Shown: one piece after another, positions 8,371 to 17,992 of the stretch
Layout: every line of letters starts with the position of its first letter
Position numbering within the stretch: position 1 is the stretch's first letter
Assembly (NCBI GenBank): GCA_041071465.1
Contig: CP163498.1
Coordinates: 1,240,001 to 1,304,000 of the forward strand
Source of the DNA: Pseudomonas putida
GTDB lineage: Bacteria > Pseudomonadota > Gammaproteobacteria > Pseudomonadales > Pseudomonadaceae
Length of the DNA: 64,000 nt
Reading direction: 5' to 3'
The notes under the pieces: model-generated
Told to the model about the DNA's origin: nothing
What the model saw: only the letters and a program-made list of their open reading frames with translations
Database searches by the model: none
Made by a program: the position numbers and the translations under genes

Positions 8371-8642
8371 TGTAATAGATTGTAAGATAATTATTCGAGA
8401 GAATACTGAGCCCTCGCGTGAACTAATTCACAGAAAGGCGCAGGGGTTTGGGGCCGTCCATGGGGACTGCCTGCATGGCACTCGATCCAAGGCCAGTACC
8501 AGTCCCGCCAGCTAGCGGCAGAAATGCTGCCTGTCCTGGCCGATTCCACCCGTCAGGCGAAGCTGTCGTACACCGTTGCAGGCCCCAGAATCCGCTAAGC
8601 TCAAGGGTGGAGCCTGCATGACTGTCAGAAATCTTGCGGCTA

Positions 8643-8661
8643 CATTACAAATTTGTAGGAT
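8643..8661. promoter_or_regulatory. Palindromic box upstream of czcRS
   Basis: TTACAAATTTGTA is a perfect dyad about 170 bases before czcR. It resembles the other boxes but is symmetrical, consistent with autoregulation by the response regulator it precedes. Confidence 0.55.
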
Positions 8662-8826
8662 TTCGCCGCGACCAGCTTCTTCGCGTTAAGATTCAAGCGT
8701 CCTCAGGTGACCCGGCGTATGGACAGAGGTAGCGACTACCACATGCCATACCCCCAGCCAAACTTTCGAACAGCCTGCAACCATGGCGGATTAGGCCAAC
8801 TCCTTCCTCACACCTTGAGATAAGTT

Positions 8827-9501
8827 ATGCGCGTTCTAGTTGTGGAAGACGAAATTAAAACTGCCGAATATCTTCAGCAGGGCCTATCCGAAAGCGGGTA
8901 TGTCGTAGATATCGTGCACAACGGTGTAGATGCCCTGCACTTGTTCAACACTAATGTCTATTCGTTGGTCCTGCTGGACGTGAACCTCCCAGGTATCGAC
9001 GGCTGGGATCTGCTGGAAACCATCCGCAAGAGCAGCCGGGTCCGCATCATCATGCTGACCGCCCGCGGACGCATCAATGACAAGCTCAAGGGCTTGGACG
9101 GCGGCGCGGATGACTACCTTGTTAAGCCATTCGAATTCCCTGAGCTGCTTGCACGCATCCGTTCGCTGCAACGCCGTGGTGATGAGTTAGTAGAGAAGAG
9201 CTCGCTGAAAATTGCCGACCTAGAACTCGACTCCGTCCGCCATCGCGTTTTCCGCGGTGGCACACGAATCGATCTCACCACCAAGGAATTTGCGCTTTTG
9301 CACCTGCTCATGAGCCGAACGGGCGAAGCGCTGACTCGCTCTCAGATCATCTCGTTGGTCTGGGATATGAATTTCGACTGCGACACCAATGTCATCGATG
9401 TAGCCATCCGGCGCTTGCGCTCGAAGATCGATGACCCGTTTGAAACCAAGCTCATTCACACGCTTCGTGGCGTTGGGTACGTTTTTGAGGAACGCGCATG
9501 A
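8827..9501 (+). CDS. czcR: Heavy-metal response regulator CzcR
   Basis: 224 residues, OmpR/PhoB family. The receiver domain (1-~115) has the acidic pocket Glu7-Asp8-Glu9, phospho-acceptor Asp51 (LLDVNLPG), Thr in MLTARG and Lys in VKPFEFPEL. The C-terminal winged helix carries [12 protein letters not shown] and [14 protein letters not shown]. The IrlR/CzcR-type ending [15 protein letters not shown] is present. It activates czcCBA and related promoters when phosphorylated by CzcS in response to Zn, Cd or Co. It overlaps czcS by four bases (ATGA), so the two are translationally coupled. It is closely similar to the orphan regulator at 37417. Confidence 0.95.
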   Translation: MRVLVVEDEIKTAEYLQQGLSESGYVVDIVHNGVDALHLFNTNVYSLVLLDVNLPGIDGWDLLETIRKSSRVRIIMLTARGRINDKLKGLDGGADDYLVKPFEFPELLARIRSLQRRGDELVEKSSLKIADLELDSVRHRVFRGGTRIDLTTKEFALLHLLMSRTGEALTRSQIISLVWDMNFDCDTNVIDVAIRRLRSKIDDPFETKLIHTLRGVGYVFEERA

Positions 9502-10916
9502 GGCCATTCAGCCTGGCTGCAAAGCTGGGACTAAAAGTTGGATTGATGAGCGCAGCGCTGCTGCTGATGTTCGCTACCTTCGGTTACATGATGGTTGGGC
9601 AAGCACTGGATAGAAATGCTCGCATCGATCTCGGCGTCAAAATGGAGGCAATGGCGCACAGCCTTTCCGAAATCACTGATATTGCCGATGTCAGTTCAGA
9701 TTCGCACAAGCTGGTGGATTTGGTCACAGGCCAGAACAACCTCTACGTAAGCATCTACAGGTCCGCAGAGAGTGAAGATCCTTTACTCACCATCGGTTCC
9801 AAACAGATCAATCGAGAGGTTCATAGGTTCCAGGCTGCGGCGCAGACCACGGAATATGAGTGGAGCGACTATAACGGACGCCCCCTGCTCAGTGCTTCTC
9901 AGGCCATGACTCTGGGCGATGGTACGGAGGTCGGCGTCTACATGACTGCTGATCAGTCATCCAATGAAGCCCTACTCGATGCGTTGTTAACCTGGGGCCT
10001 AATGATGTCCCCTGTCATCCTCGCGTTGATCCTGGCCATTGGTTGGTGGACCGTGCGCAGAGGCCTGCTGCCACTGACCAAGTTCCTCAAGATCGCGTCG
10101 AAGATCTCAACCGAGAGCCTCGACCATCGCCTTCCAACTGATGGGATGCCTGCAGAACTCAAGAAGCTCGCCGACGGTATCAACATCATGCTGGCTCGCC
10201 TGGATGATGGGGTTCAGCAGCTCTCGCAGTTTTCTGACGACCTTGCTCACGAACTTCGGGCACCGCTCTCCAACCTAATGGGCAAGGCCCAGGTTGCCTT
10301 GACCAGAGAACGATCGCTTTCCGAGTACCGGGAGGTTCTAGAGTCGTGCACAGAAGAGCTGGACCGCATGAGCCGCATGGTTTCCGACATGCTGTTCTTG
10401 GCCCAGGTCAGTCATCCAGCATCCATGGTGGAGTTCGAACCCGTTTCCTTGGTGGACGAGGTTCAGCGAGTGTGCGATCTCTTCAGCATTTCGGCAGAAG
10501 AAGGCGAGATCCAGCTGCAGATCTCTGGCAGTGATGACGTGGTGCGCGGGAACCGCCTGATGGTTCAACGTGCCGTCTCGAATCTGGTCTCGAACGCGAT
10601 CCGTTACTGCCCTCGCGGCCGCACGGTCTACGTGAAGGTGCAGCATAGTGCGAGCGGTACGACGTTGAGTGTCGGCAACCCCGGCCGCGGTATTGCCAAG
10701 GAACACCATGCGCACTTGTTTGAGCGGTTCTACCGTGTGGACAAGAGCCGAGCACGGAGCGAAGGCGGTACCGGTCTTGGCTTGGCCATTGTGCAGTCGA
10801 TCATGAGCCTGCACCAAGGGTCGGCGAGCGTGGAGGTGACCGAAGAAAACTTCACGTGGTTCCACCTTCACTTTCCCGCAGCCCAGCAAATGCAGCCGGC
10901 AATGACCGCCGCTTAA
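9498..10916 (+). CDS. czcS: Heavy-metal sensor histidine kinase CzcS
   Basis: 472 residues. Helix 1 (about 12-35) and helix 2 (about 165-187) bracket a periplasmic sensor of ~130 residues, followed by a HAMP linker. The H-box is [16 protein letters not shown] with the phosphorylated His. The N-box is [15 protein letters not shown] and the G-box [12 protein letters not shown], typical of the CusS/IrlS heavy-metal kinase family. It acts at the inner membrane, sensing periplasmic Zn/Cd/Co and phosphorylating CzcR. The ATG overlaps the czcR stop. An intrinsic terminator follows directly. Confidence 0.94.
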   Translation: MRPFSLAAKLGLKVGLMSAALLLMFATFGYMMVGQALDRNARIDLGVKMEAMAHSLSEITDIADVSSDSHKLVDLVTGQNNLYVSIYRSAESEDPLLTIGSKQINREVHRFQAAAQTTEYEWSDYNGRPLLSASQAMTLGDGTEVGVYMTADQSSNEALLDALLTWGLMMSPVILALILAIGWWTVRRGLLPLTKFLKIASKISTESLDHRLPTDGMPAELKKLADGINIMLARLDDGVQQLSQFSDDLAHELRAPLSNLMGKAQVALTRERSLSEYREVLESCTEELDRMSRMVSDMLFLAQVSHPASMVEFEPVSLVDEVQRVCDLFSISAEEGEIQLQISGSDDVVRGNRLMVQRAVSNLVSNAIRYCPRGRTVYVKVQHSASGTTLSVGNPGRGIAKEHHAHLFERFYRVDKSRARSEGGTGLGLAIVQSIMSLHQGSASVEVTEENFTWFHLHFPAAQQMQPAMTAA

Positions 10917-10933
10917 ATTGCGCAGACACGATT

Positions 10934-10959
10934 AGGCCCGTCAATCGACGGGCCTTTTT
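10934..10959. terminator. Terminator after czcS
   Basis: GGCCCGTC, AATC, GACGGGCC followed by TTTTT. It separates czcRS from the convergent gene at 10975-11562. Confidence 0.85.
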
Positions 10960-10974
10960 GTTTGCCTCAATGCA

Positions 10975-11562
10975 TCAGTGCCGGAGGACCACAGGGTCCA
11001 TGGGCGACCGCAGAATCACCGACTTGATGATCTTCTGCTCGTCAGGATTGGCATTCTTCCACAGGTGGGAGAAGTACTGAGCATTCACTTTCTCTTGAGC
11101 ACTTACGCTGCCGGCGGCATCGATCAGGCGCATTGTCGAGTAGACACAGATCAGCGCCAGAATGAAGAACGCCGTGGCAACCACCATCACATAACGCTTG
11201 GCCAGCACCGGTGCACGCTTGAGCTCCTGGATAGAGGCGTCCGCGGCCTTTGTCGCTGCTGTAAGCTCCGAAATCAGTGGCTGGATGGCGGTTTCGACTC
11301 CGCGGCATGCAGCTGAATATGCTGATGCAGCGGCGCGCAAGGCAACTTCTTCCGCATTCGACCAAGCCTTCTCCGCCTTTCGCACCTCCTCCTGAATCTG
11401 CCGGCCGACAGCGTCCACCTGTTCCACCAGTTCGTTCGACCTCTCCAGAACAGCGCTGGAGGTGCGCGTCTGCGAGGTCAGCTCGTCGAGTTGGACAGTG
11501 AGTTTTTCAGTGCAGCGGCGAAAGTCACCGATAGCAACTGCCCAGGGCTCTATGTCATTCAT
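10975..11562 (-). CDS. Coiled-coil single-pass membrane protein, unknown
   Basis: 195 residues, not recognised. Residues ~10-115 are helical, rich in Glu, Gln, Ala and Ser, and likely coiled coil (LERSNELVEQVDAVGRQIQEEVRK). One membrane helix follows (~125-148, YVMVVATAFFILALICVYS), then a short hydrophilic tail. The layout resembles accessory mobilisation or chemotaxis-like proteins, but no domain is clear. It is convergent with czcRS and divergent from the small gene at 11829. Two metal-type boxes lie in the shared upstream region, both oriented away from it. Confidence 0.6.
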   Translation of the reverse strand: MNDIEPWAVAIGDFRRCTEKLTVQLDELTSQTRTSSAVLERSNELVEQVDAVGRQIQEEVRKAEKAWSNAEEVALRAAASAYSAACRGVETAIQPLISELTAATKAADASIQELKRAPVLAKRYVMVVATAFFILALICVYSTMRLIDAAGSVSAQEKVNAQYFSHLWKNANPDEQKIIKSVILRSPMDPVVLRH

Positions 11563-11612
11563 GGCTATCTCCTAGGGCGGCCAACAACGCCGCGCTGAAT
11601 TAACGCGCTAGA

Positions 11613-11628
11613 TATCAAAATTGTAATT
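11613..11628 (+). promoter_or_regulatory. Metal-type box (distal) before the 11829 gene
   Basis: TATCAAAATTGTAATT fits the pattern with one deviation in the first half. It is ~200 bases from the gene and may serve the divergent promoter as well. Confidence 0.45.
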
Positions 11629-11720
11629 TAAGACAAAATTCGAAGTCGCCCTCGACAGTGCCGAGATAGACATGATCCTTCCAGATTTGACGATTTAACG
11701 CATCCTATCTGCAGCCAAAA

Positions 11721-11736
11721 TTACGGAATTGTAATT
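11721..11736 (+). promoter_or_regulatory. Metal-type box (proximal) before the 11829 gene
   Basis: TTACGGAATTGTAATT matches the shared pattern well and points to the small secreted protein starting at 11829. Confidence 0.6.
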
Positions 11737-11828
11737 ATTGACTCACCTTGTCGTTAGCTTCGCGTTCCTAAACTACAAACCAACAAAGGCCGCTAATCAG
11801 GTAGGCCTAGTATGAACCGAGGTTCACA

Positions 11829-12053
11829 ATGAAATTTGTCAAGTCTATCGCTATTGGCAGCCTGCTGCTGGGTCTCATGGGTACCGCTTACGCTGAAGGC
11901 GGCTTCGAGCGAGCGAAACAGTTCAACGAGAACTTCCGAACCGAACAGGCTCGCCTATGGAGCGATGACTCTTCGGACCAGAACAAACAACAAGTCGCTC
12001 AAGAGCAAAAGAAAGAAAAAAGCAAGGATGGTAAGGAACAAGCCGACAATTAA
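11829..12053 (+). CDS. Small secreted PtrA-N-like protein (AEGG family)
   Basis: 74 residues. The signal peptide ends GTAYA, leaving a mature protein that starts EGGFERAKQFNENF and is otherwise very hydrophilic, rich in Gln, Lys, Asp and Glu. The mature N terminus with Glu-Gly-Gly and Arg two or three positions on is shared with the proteins at 47858, 48409 and 53512. It resembles the N-terminal domain of PtrA, a metal-induced periplasmic protein of P. aeruginosa. It lies under a metal-type box (11721-11736) and ends at an intrinsic terminator. The role is unknown. Confidence 0.75.
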   Translation: MKFVKSIAIGSLLLGLMGTAYAEGGFERAKQFNENFRTEQARLWSDDSSDQNKQQVAQEQKKEKSKDGKEQADN

Positions 12054-12098
12054 TCGGCGGTTAAATAGGACTTCAAATGACGAAAGTAATCGACAAAA

Positions 12099-12125
12099 AA
12101 GCCAGGGTAAAACCTGGCTTTTTTG
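12099..12125. terminator. Terminator between the convergent 11829 gene and ArnT-like gene
   Basis: AGCCAGG, a short loop and CCTGGCT, flanked by A-run and T-run. It works in both directions. Confidence 0.85.
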
Positions 12126-12135
12126 TGCTTGGAAT

Positions 12136-13587
12136 TTAGCCTTCGTTCTTGCGAGGCGTTTCCGCATTGCTTTCTCCGGCCAGACCCTCGGCACCTTGTG
12201 CGGTACGCTTCCAATGGCACAGCAGGAGCTGGCTGGCGTTCGCTTCGGTAATCGATGTGCAAGCTAGATCAGCGGGCAGACCATCCTTGCTGTCTCGCAA
12301 GCGCCTGGACAGATAGAACGAGCCATCCTGCGGCCACTTGGCAGGATCCTTGATGTTCTCGGACTTCCCGCTGCTGTAAAACTCCGACGAGTATGAGCGG
12401 CGGCCAGGATAGATCAGGGGAGCGGAATGAGCAGACTGCACATTGAGCCAGGCTTGAACCACATCTCGCTGATTCTGAGGTCGCTCCTCAGTACCCCGGC
12501 GTAGATGATGCCCGCACCGATGATTGGCAACACCAATGCGCTCGCAGCGGCAGCCCAGGTGGTCTTCGGGCCAACTTCGCTGACCCGTGCAGACAGCAGC
12601 AAGGCCCACGCTGGCAGCGCGGGTAGCAGGTAGGTCCACAGAATGTTGCCTGCAAATGTGAAGAAGACCGGTGTCGCCAAGGCCCACAGCCAGAGGTAGG
12701 CTTCGAAGCGCTGCATCGATCCACGCTTGCGGATCAACAGTGGTAGGAACAAGGCCCATGGCAGTAGCGACAATCCGAGCTGGATCCAGATGCTGCCGTA
12801 CGGCTTGGCATGAGCACTACCATAGAGGTCCCCTGCCCAGTTACTGACGACGTAGCGGCTCCAGTGCTCACCAACGAAGAAGTACTCCATGAAGCCGGGC
12901 GTTTTCATTTCGGCCGCGACATACCACGGCACGGATATACCGAACATGAGCACAAGGCCGCTAATCCAGGGAAGCCTCAGTACCCGTCCCCATTCCTTGT
13001 AGATAACGAACCAGGCGAATGCCGGCGCCCCCATAAGCACAAGGGTCAGCGGCCCTTTGGCAAGCAAGCCCAGCCCGAGACCTGCGAACATCAGGTAGGC
13101 ATCCGCCTTGCTGGCGCACTTCATCCAACGCCAGAAACCGTAGCTGGCCAGCAGAATCGAGAACGACAAAACAGGGTCAGTCAGCACAACACCGCTGGAG
13201 ACCAGGCCAAGTGTGGTGCTGGAAAAAATAATGGCAGCCCAGATGCCGGCGTTACGAGAAATCTGCTGCGTACCGAGTTTGATGATGATGAAACAGCTTG
13301 CCAGGTGTAGTAGCCACGCTGGGAAACGCGCAGCGAACTCGTTAACGCCGAAGACCGTCATGCTCGCGGCCTGAGTCCAGAAGGACAACGGAGGCTTGCC
13401 CAGAATGGTACCCGTAGTCGAACATGGGCGTGATCCAGTCATTCAACTCGACCATCTTGCGAGCCATTTCAGCGTAGCGGGCCTCAGATGTGTCCATCAG
13501 CGGGTAGATGCCCAGCCCCACCAAGCGCAATAGCAAAATCGAACCCAGGATCAACCACAGCGTCCTCTCGTTCTTCAGATTCAGCAT
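12136..13587 (-). pseudogene. ArnT-like GT39/GT83 membrane glycosyltransferase, frameshifted
   Basis: Three overlapping frames together give one protein of ~480 residues. Part 1 starts MLNLKNERTLWLILGSILLL and includes DTSEARYAEMARKM, the catalytic-loop signature of PMT/ArnT glycosyltransferases. Part 2 has KPPLSFW and many membrane helices. Part 3 is the hydrophilic periplasmic C terminus (YPGRRSYSSEFYSSGK). The breaks lie at short G-runs (near 13411, 13400 and 12495); adding one G to each restores a continuous frame. Members transfer a sugar from a polyprenyl-phosphate carrier to a lipid or glycan, with GtrA flipping and GtrB making the carrier. The start overlaps the gtrB stop. It is either a sequencing artefact or a recent pseudogene. 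Confidence 0.75.
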
Positions 13588-14564
13588 TTCTTACCCTCGA
13601 TCGAAGCCATCGAAGGGTGGAGTGACACGGGATCTACCTTGTTGCTGTGCTTCAGGAAATAGAGAGGCCGGCGCTTCACTTCCGCGAGTGTCACGCCCAG
13701 GTACTCTCCCACCATGGCGACACCGACGCACATGAATGAAGCCATTCCGACGATCAGGTGATGGATGTCGAAACTGCCTGCCACAAGCGACGCGAGCATG
13801 TAGCAGATGCTGGAGACGAATAGTCCGAAACTGATGAGGCTGAAAATGCGCAGCGGTTTGCGAGAGAAGCTGACGATGCTCTCGATGGCCAGATTGAACA
13901 GGCCAGATGCATTCCACTTGGTGCTCCCGGCATGGCGAACAGTGCGATTGTAGGGCAGTTCGATAGTACGAAAGCCTACCCAGCCGATCATGCCTTTGAG
14001 AATCCTGGAGCGTTCGTCCAGCGCCCGCAGTGCTGCCAGCGGCGCAGGCCCAATCAATCGGAAATCGCTGACATCGGCCGGCATGTCCACCTTCTCCACC
14101 AGGCGCTGCATGACCCAGTAGTAAGCCCGGGCACTCATGCGCTTGAACCACGAATCACCGATTCTCAAGTTGCGCTGCATGTTCACTACGTCGTAGCCGC
14201 GTTGCCAGTAGTCCACCATGGCCGCGATGAGCTCTGGTGGATCCTGCAGGTCGACATCAATGAAAATCAGCGCACTGCCACGGGCATGATCTATCCCGGC
14301 ACTCAGTGCAGCCTCTTTACCGAAGTTGCGACTCAGGGACAGGCAACGTACAGATGACCCATCCTGATAGTGGCGAAGAATGTCGGCTGTCCGGTCACTA
14401 CTGCCGTCGTCGACATAGAGGATTTCGCAGGAGACGGGTAAGCGCTTAACCACGCGGGTGATTCGCTGGTGGAACTCGGGGATGGTTTCCTCTTCCTGGA
14501 AGCAAGGGACCACGATGGTTAACAAGGGATCAGGGCGCTCGGGAAAGCGATGTAATGTCTGCAT
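13581..14564 (-). CDS. Polyprenyl-phosphate glycosyltransferase GtrB-like
   Basis: 327 residues from the ATG at 14564. The GT-A domain has TIVVPCFQEEETIPEFH, LYVDDGSSD and the DVDLQDPPE metal-binding motif, followed by NFGKEAALSAGIDHARG. Two C-terminal membrane helices anchor it (IFSLISFGLFVSSICYMLA and IVGMASFMCVGVAMVGEY). It would load a sugar from a nucleotide donor onto undecaprenyl phosphate at the cytoplasmic face. It overlaps gtrA upstream and the ArnT-like gene downstream, forming a three-gene lipid-linked glycosylation operon. The frame extends upstream to 14600, but the later start fits the family better. Confidence 0.9.
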   Translation of the reverse strand: MQTLHRFPERPDPLLTIVVPCFQEEETIPEFHQRITRVVKRLPVSCEILYVDDGSSDRTADILRHYQDGSSVRCLSLSRNFGKEAALSAGIDHARGSALIFIDVDLQDPPELIAAMVDYWQRGYDVVNMQRNLRIGDSWFKRMSARAYYWVMQRLVEKVDMPADVSDFRLIGPAPLAALRALDERSRILKGMIGWVGFRTIELPYNRTVRHAGSTKWNASGLFNLAIESIVSFSRKPLRIFSLISFGLFVSSICYMLASLVAGSFDIHHLIVGMASFMCVGVAMVGEYLGVTLAEVKRRPLYFLKHSNKVDPVSLHPSMASIEGKKC

Positions 14565-14955
14565 GATTGAATGTCCAAAAACGATGTGCAATGAATCCAA
14601 GTGCAGTGAGGCTTAAGGTCACTAGGACTTGGGAGATAAGCGGTGACAGATTCGACTTGATGAGGAACCACATACCCACGCCATTGCCGAAGTTTGTGGC
14701 TAACGCGACCAGTGCAAACCTGACAGGCTGAAACTTACGAGAGCCATCTGCCACAAAACAGAGCGCCCTATTTCCAATAAAGCTTGCGATTGCGCCAACC
14801 ATGCCGCCACAGATACTGGCCAGCAACGGAGTAGCAAATTCTGTCGTAACCAGCACTAGGAACACCACGTAATGGATTCCCGTTGCTATGAAGCCGATCC
14901 CCAGATAACGAATTAGTAAGGTAATAAGAGGTGGGTTTTGATTTTCCATGGCCAA
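14530..14955 (-). CDS. GtrA-like membrane protein
   Basis: 141 residues with four membrane helices and the GtrA motifs RYLGIGFIATGIHYVVF, GGMVGAIASFIGNRALCF and HRFWTFN at the C terminus. GtrA proteins are thought to flip a polyprenyl-phosphate sugar across the inner membrane. The gene overlaps gtrB at its end. A metal-type box at 15135-15150 points toward it, suggesting this glycosylation operon is metal-induced like eptA. Confidence 0.88.
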   Translation of the reverse strand: MAMENQNPPLITLLIRYLGIGFIATGIHYVVFLVLVTTEFATPLLASICGGMVGAIASFIGNRALCFVADGSRKFQPVRFALVALATNFGNGVGMWFLIKSNLSPLISQVLVTLSLTALGFIAHRFWTFNHADITSLSRAP

Positions 14956-15134
14956 AGCCTATGGAGGCAAAGGTGAAAAAACAGTGAACTAAATGTAAAT
15001 GCTTAATTAGCTGAATCTATATATGATAAGTAATGAGTTGGCGCACTAGACTAGCACGCTACAATATCAGAGGGATTGCCTGAGGATTACGCTTTTGAAA
15101 TAAAGGCCTGCCAATAACGCACGCATGACCTGTG

Positions 15135-15150
15135 CATTACAATGTTGTCA
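15135..15150 (-). promoter_or_regulatory. Metal-type box upstream of the gtrA operon
   Basis: The minus strand reads TGACAACATTGTAATG, a full match to the pattern, ~180 bases before gtrA. The divergent LysR gene starts just beyond it, so it could influence both. Confidence 0.6.
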
Positions 15151-15206
15151 AGATAAGGAAATGTCAGACGACATTGAGCTAGATTCCCCGAATGAAGGGG
15201 GATCGA

Positions 15207-16177
15207 ATGGTTACACAAAATGAAACATATACAAGCAGCGTTGTTTCTTACAGTCCTGACATATTGGATGATCTGCCAATTGATGATCAGCTGGCCGTAG
15301 AGTTTTTCGCAACAGCACGTTGTGCCAGTTTCAAACAGGCTGCCCGAGGGCTCAATGTGCCAGTGGTAGGCCTTCGCAAACGCTTGGAGAAACTGGAAGA
15401 GCACATTGGTGCTCCCGTGTTTGTCTACAAGCACAACAAGCTTGCTCTGACCCGGACAGGCGAGAGGGTCAGCCAGTACCTGTGCCAACTCTTCGGCCCT
15501 GAAGGCCTGGGCAAGTCTGGTGAAAAGGAGGACTCCAGGCTTACCATCGCGATCACAGAGCCAGTGCTGAGCGACATCGTGAACCGCGATCTAGTCGCCT
15601 ACGTACGCGATCATGCCGAAATGCGGCTGGAAATCCATTCAGAGTGCACAACGCAGATGCTTTCTGAGTGTGAAGTCGATGTGGGTATCGCTTTCGTGAG
15701 CCCAGATGATGAGGGCGCTTTTGATCGCCATCCTACGTATAGGTTTGAACGGCTCGGCCGGATTGGGCACGCGCTGTTCATTTCCAGCCGCTACTCAAGG
15801 AGCGTCACCCTTCCTGTGGAGAGCTTGGATTTGCACAACTTCATGCTCGTTGTCCCTTGGGATGAAGAGATCTTGGCGGGCTCACGAAAGTGGGCATCGA
15901 TAATGTCTGAGCATCAGGGCGGTACCACTCGGGTCAAGAGCTACAACCTATCACGAGGCCTTGTCGTTGGTGGTGCGTGTATTGGAGTGCTGCCCGACTA
16001 CAGCCGAAAACTGGAGAGAAAAATATCCTACCCGTGCCGGGTTTCCTGGACGACCTGGAGGAGAAAGATGTCTATCTTGTTATCAAATCGAAATTGATAC
16101 GTAATCCCCAGGTTTTGGAAATTCGAAGATTGATCAAGAAGAGCTTCTTTGATAAGAAAGACTGGCTTGTTCGGTAA
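15207..16177 (+). pseudogene. LysR-family regulator, frameshifted near its end
   Basis: The N-terminal winged helix (DDQLAVEFFATARCASFKQA, then RLEKLEEHIGAPVF) and the effector-binding domain (RLTIAITEPVLSDIV) are clear. The frame breaks at about 16008: the sequence CGAAAACTGG needs one more A, after which the reading continues GEKNILPVPGFLDDLEEKDVYLVIK to a stop at 16177. With that base restored the protein is ~323 residues, normal for LysR. ATG at 15207 is preferred over 15192 because AGGGGG lies just upstream. It is divergent from the gtrA operon and upstream of the porin. The ligand is unknown. Confidence 0.75.
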
Positions 16178-16387
16178 CAGTTTTGTTAGGTTTGAAACTC
16201 TCCCGTTAACACTTAAGAAACACAACTGTCATATTCGCTTGCAATCTAGTCAGAGTGCTTAGAACAAAGGCATCTTGTTACAGCAGGTGACAACCGTGGC
16301 CTGCTCCCATCTGCAAGATCAATTTAGGCCGGCGCAGGGCGAAACACAACGTCGGTACCTAAGCACTTAACATACGAGAGGCAAGCA

Positions 16388-17695
16388 ATGATCCGTTCTT
16401 CGAACATGCGGGAAAAGCTGTTGGCTGCCGCAATAATAGGCACATTTTCCTCGCAAGCATTCTCCGGAACAGTAACCACTGACGGAGCTGACATCGTTCT
16501 GAAGACCAAGGGCGGTCTTGAAGTATCGACTTCTGACAAGGAATTCAGTTTCAAACTGGGCGGCCGAGTTCAGGCCGATTACGGCCGGTTCGATGGTGTC
16601 TTCACCAAGAATGGCGATACCGCTGACGCAGGGTACTTCCGTCGCGCCTACCTTGAGCTCGGCGGCGTGCTGTACCGCGATTGGAAGTATCAGCTCAACT
16701 ACGACCTTTCCCGCAACACGGGCAACGACTCCGACGGCTACTTCGACGAAGCCAGCCTGACCTACACCGGCTTCAAGCCGGTCCAACTGCGGTTCGGCCG
16801 TTTCTATACCGACTTCGGTCTTGAGAAAGCCACAAGTTCGAAGTGGACCACCGCCATGGAGCGGAACCTCTCGTACGACCTGGCGGACTGGATCAACGAC
16901 AACGCCGGCATGGGTGTACAAGCCACCAGCACCATCGCTGACATGGCTTATGTCTCCGGTAGCGTGTTCAGTGAAACCAACAACAACTCGGATGGCGACA
17001 GCACCAAGCGCTACAACGTACGTGGCGTGTTCGCACCACTGCACAGTGATGGCAACGTCCTGCACGTCGGTGCTCAGTACGCTTACCGCGACCTCAAAAA
17101 CAGTGCGGTCGATACCCGGATTCGTTCGCGTCTGGGCGTTCGCGGTGTAGATACCAATGGCGGCGGCGATGCCGGCACCAACGGTAACCGCATGCTGTTT
17201 GGCGGTGCCGCCGCACAAGATGGCCTGTGGAAGGACGATTCGGTCTGGGGTCTCGAAGGTGCCTGGGCCACCGGCCCGTTCTCGGTGCAAGCGGAATACC
17301 TTCGCCGCAAGCTGAAAGCTGACCAGGCCAACAACGACATGAAGGCCTCCGGTTACTACGCCCAGATGGCTTACACCCTGACCGGCGAGCCGCGTATCTA
17401 CAAGCTCGACGGTGCCAAGTTCGACACTATCAAACCAGAGAACAAGGAACTGGGGGCCTGGGAAGTCTTCTACCGCTTTGACGATATCAAGGTCGAAGAC
17501 GGCAACCTGGTCACCGCAGCGGACCAATCAAACGAGCGCAAGGCCAAGAGCCACACTGTGGGTGTGAACTGGTACGTCAACGAGGCGGTGAAAGTCAGTG
17601 CCAACTACATCAACGTGCGTACCGACAATAACGAGAACACCGTGGGCGACGACAGCGGCAATGCCATCGTGACCCGTCTGCAATACGTCTTCTGA
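16388..17695 (+). CDS. OprP/OprO-type phosphate-selective porin
   Basis: 435 residues with a signal peptide (to about residue 26, SQAFSG) and the outer-membrane porin signature [15 protein letters not shown], then [24 protein letters not shown]. Alternating beta-strands end with the terminal Phe (LQYVF) needed for Bam recognition. The family forms trimeric anion channels for phosphate or polyphosphate. GAGAGG precedes the ATG. A TTGTTAC/GTGACAA dyad (16275-16293) and a single CTGTCAT half-site (Pho-box-like, 16226) lie upstream, so control could be by phosphate or by the neighbouring LysR protein. A strong terminator follows. Confidence 0.9.
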   Translation: MIRSSNMREKLLAAAIIGTFSSQAFSGTVTTDGADIVLKTKGGLEVSTSDKEFSFKLGGRVQADYGRFDGVFTKNGDTADAGYFRRAYLELGGVLYRDWKYQLNYDLSRNTGNDSDGYFDEASLTYTGFKPVQLRFGRFYTDFGLEKATSSKWTTAMERNLSYDLADWINDNAGMGVQATSTIADMAYVSGSVFSETNNNSDGDSTKRYNVRGVFAPLHSDGNVLHVGAQYAYRDLKNSAVDTRIRSRLGVRGVDTNGGGDAGTNGNRMLFGGAAAQDGLWKDDSVWGLEGAWATGPFSVQAEYLRRKLKADQANNDMKASGYYAQMAYTLTGEPRIYKLDGAKFDTIKPENKELGAWEVFYRFDDIKVEDGNLVTAADQSNERKAKSHTVGVNWYVNEAVKVSANYINVRTDNNENTVGDDSGNAIVTRLQYVF

Positions 17696-17718
17696 TCCCT
17701 CTCATCAGTCTGACGTGA

Positions 17719-17753
17719 GAAAGCCGGAAGCGCTGTATGTGCTTCCGGCTTTC
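17719..17753. terminator. Terminator after the OprP-type porin
   Basis: GAAAGCCGGAAGC and its inverse GCTTCCGGCTTTC form a 13-bp stem around a nine-base loop. Confidence 0.9.
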
Positions 17754-17992
17754 CTGTTTCTGACGTGATCAAGCATGGAGCGCCCTCCTCCTACCTGCTT
17801 TTGCTTACCGATGACCTCTCTTGCCAACGCTCGGCGAATCTGGTGTGATTGCCGCGTCGGGCTTTGCATGGTGGCCGTGCAAGCAAATCAAACCTGACTC
17901 CTACTCATGATTGAACCTGATTCGACGTCCAGCTTCGCGTCTAACGGCCCTACAAGCGCAGCTACCCCAACGTCGCTCTTTAGGGGATAGTC

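Larger units (their letters stand above)
8227..8826. other. Intergenic region with two metal-type boxes and a gene fragment
   Basis: No complete gene is convincing here. Plus-strand bases ~8476-8600 translate to a coding-like fragment (RQLAAEMLPVLADSTRQAK, then SYTVAGPRIR and a stop) without a start, probably a 3' remnant of an unidentified gene. A 54-codon plus-strand frame from 8345 overlaps the box and looks accidental. Boxes are listed separately. Confidence 0.4.

Noticed and set aside
8345..8509. 54-codon frame with an upstream AAAGGAGG
   Set aside because: It runs across the metal-type box and the spacing to the ribosome-binding site is long; more likely regulatory DNA.
16226..16250. 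Pho box before the OprP-type porin
   Set aside because: Only one CTGTCAT half-site is present; the second repeat does not match, so phosphate control is not claimed.
16367..17527. A 386-codon minus-strand frame in the porin
   Set aside because: Shadow of the OprP-type porin; no start signal and Val/Gly-rich composition.
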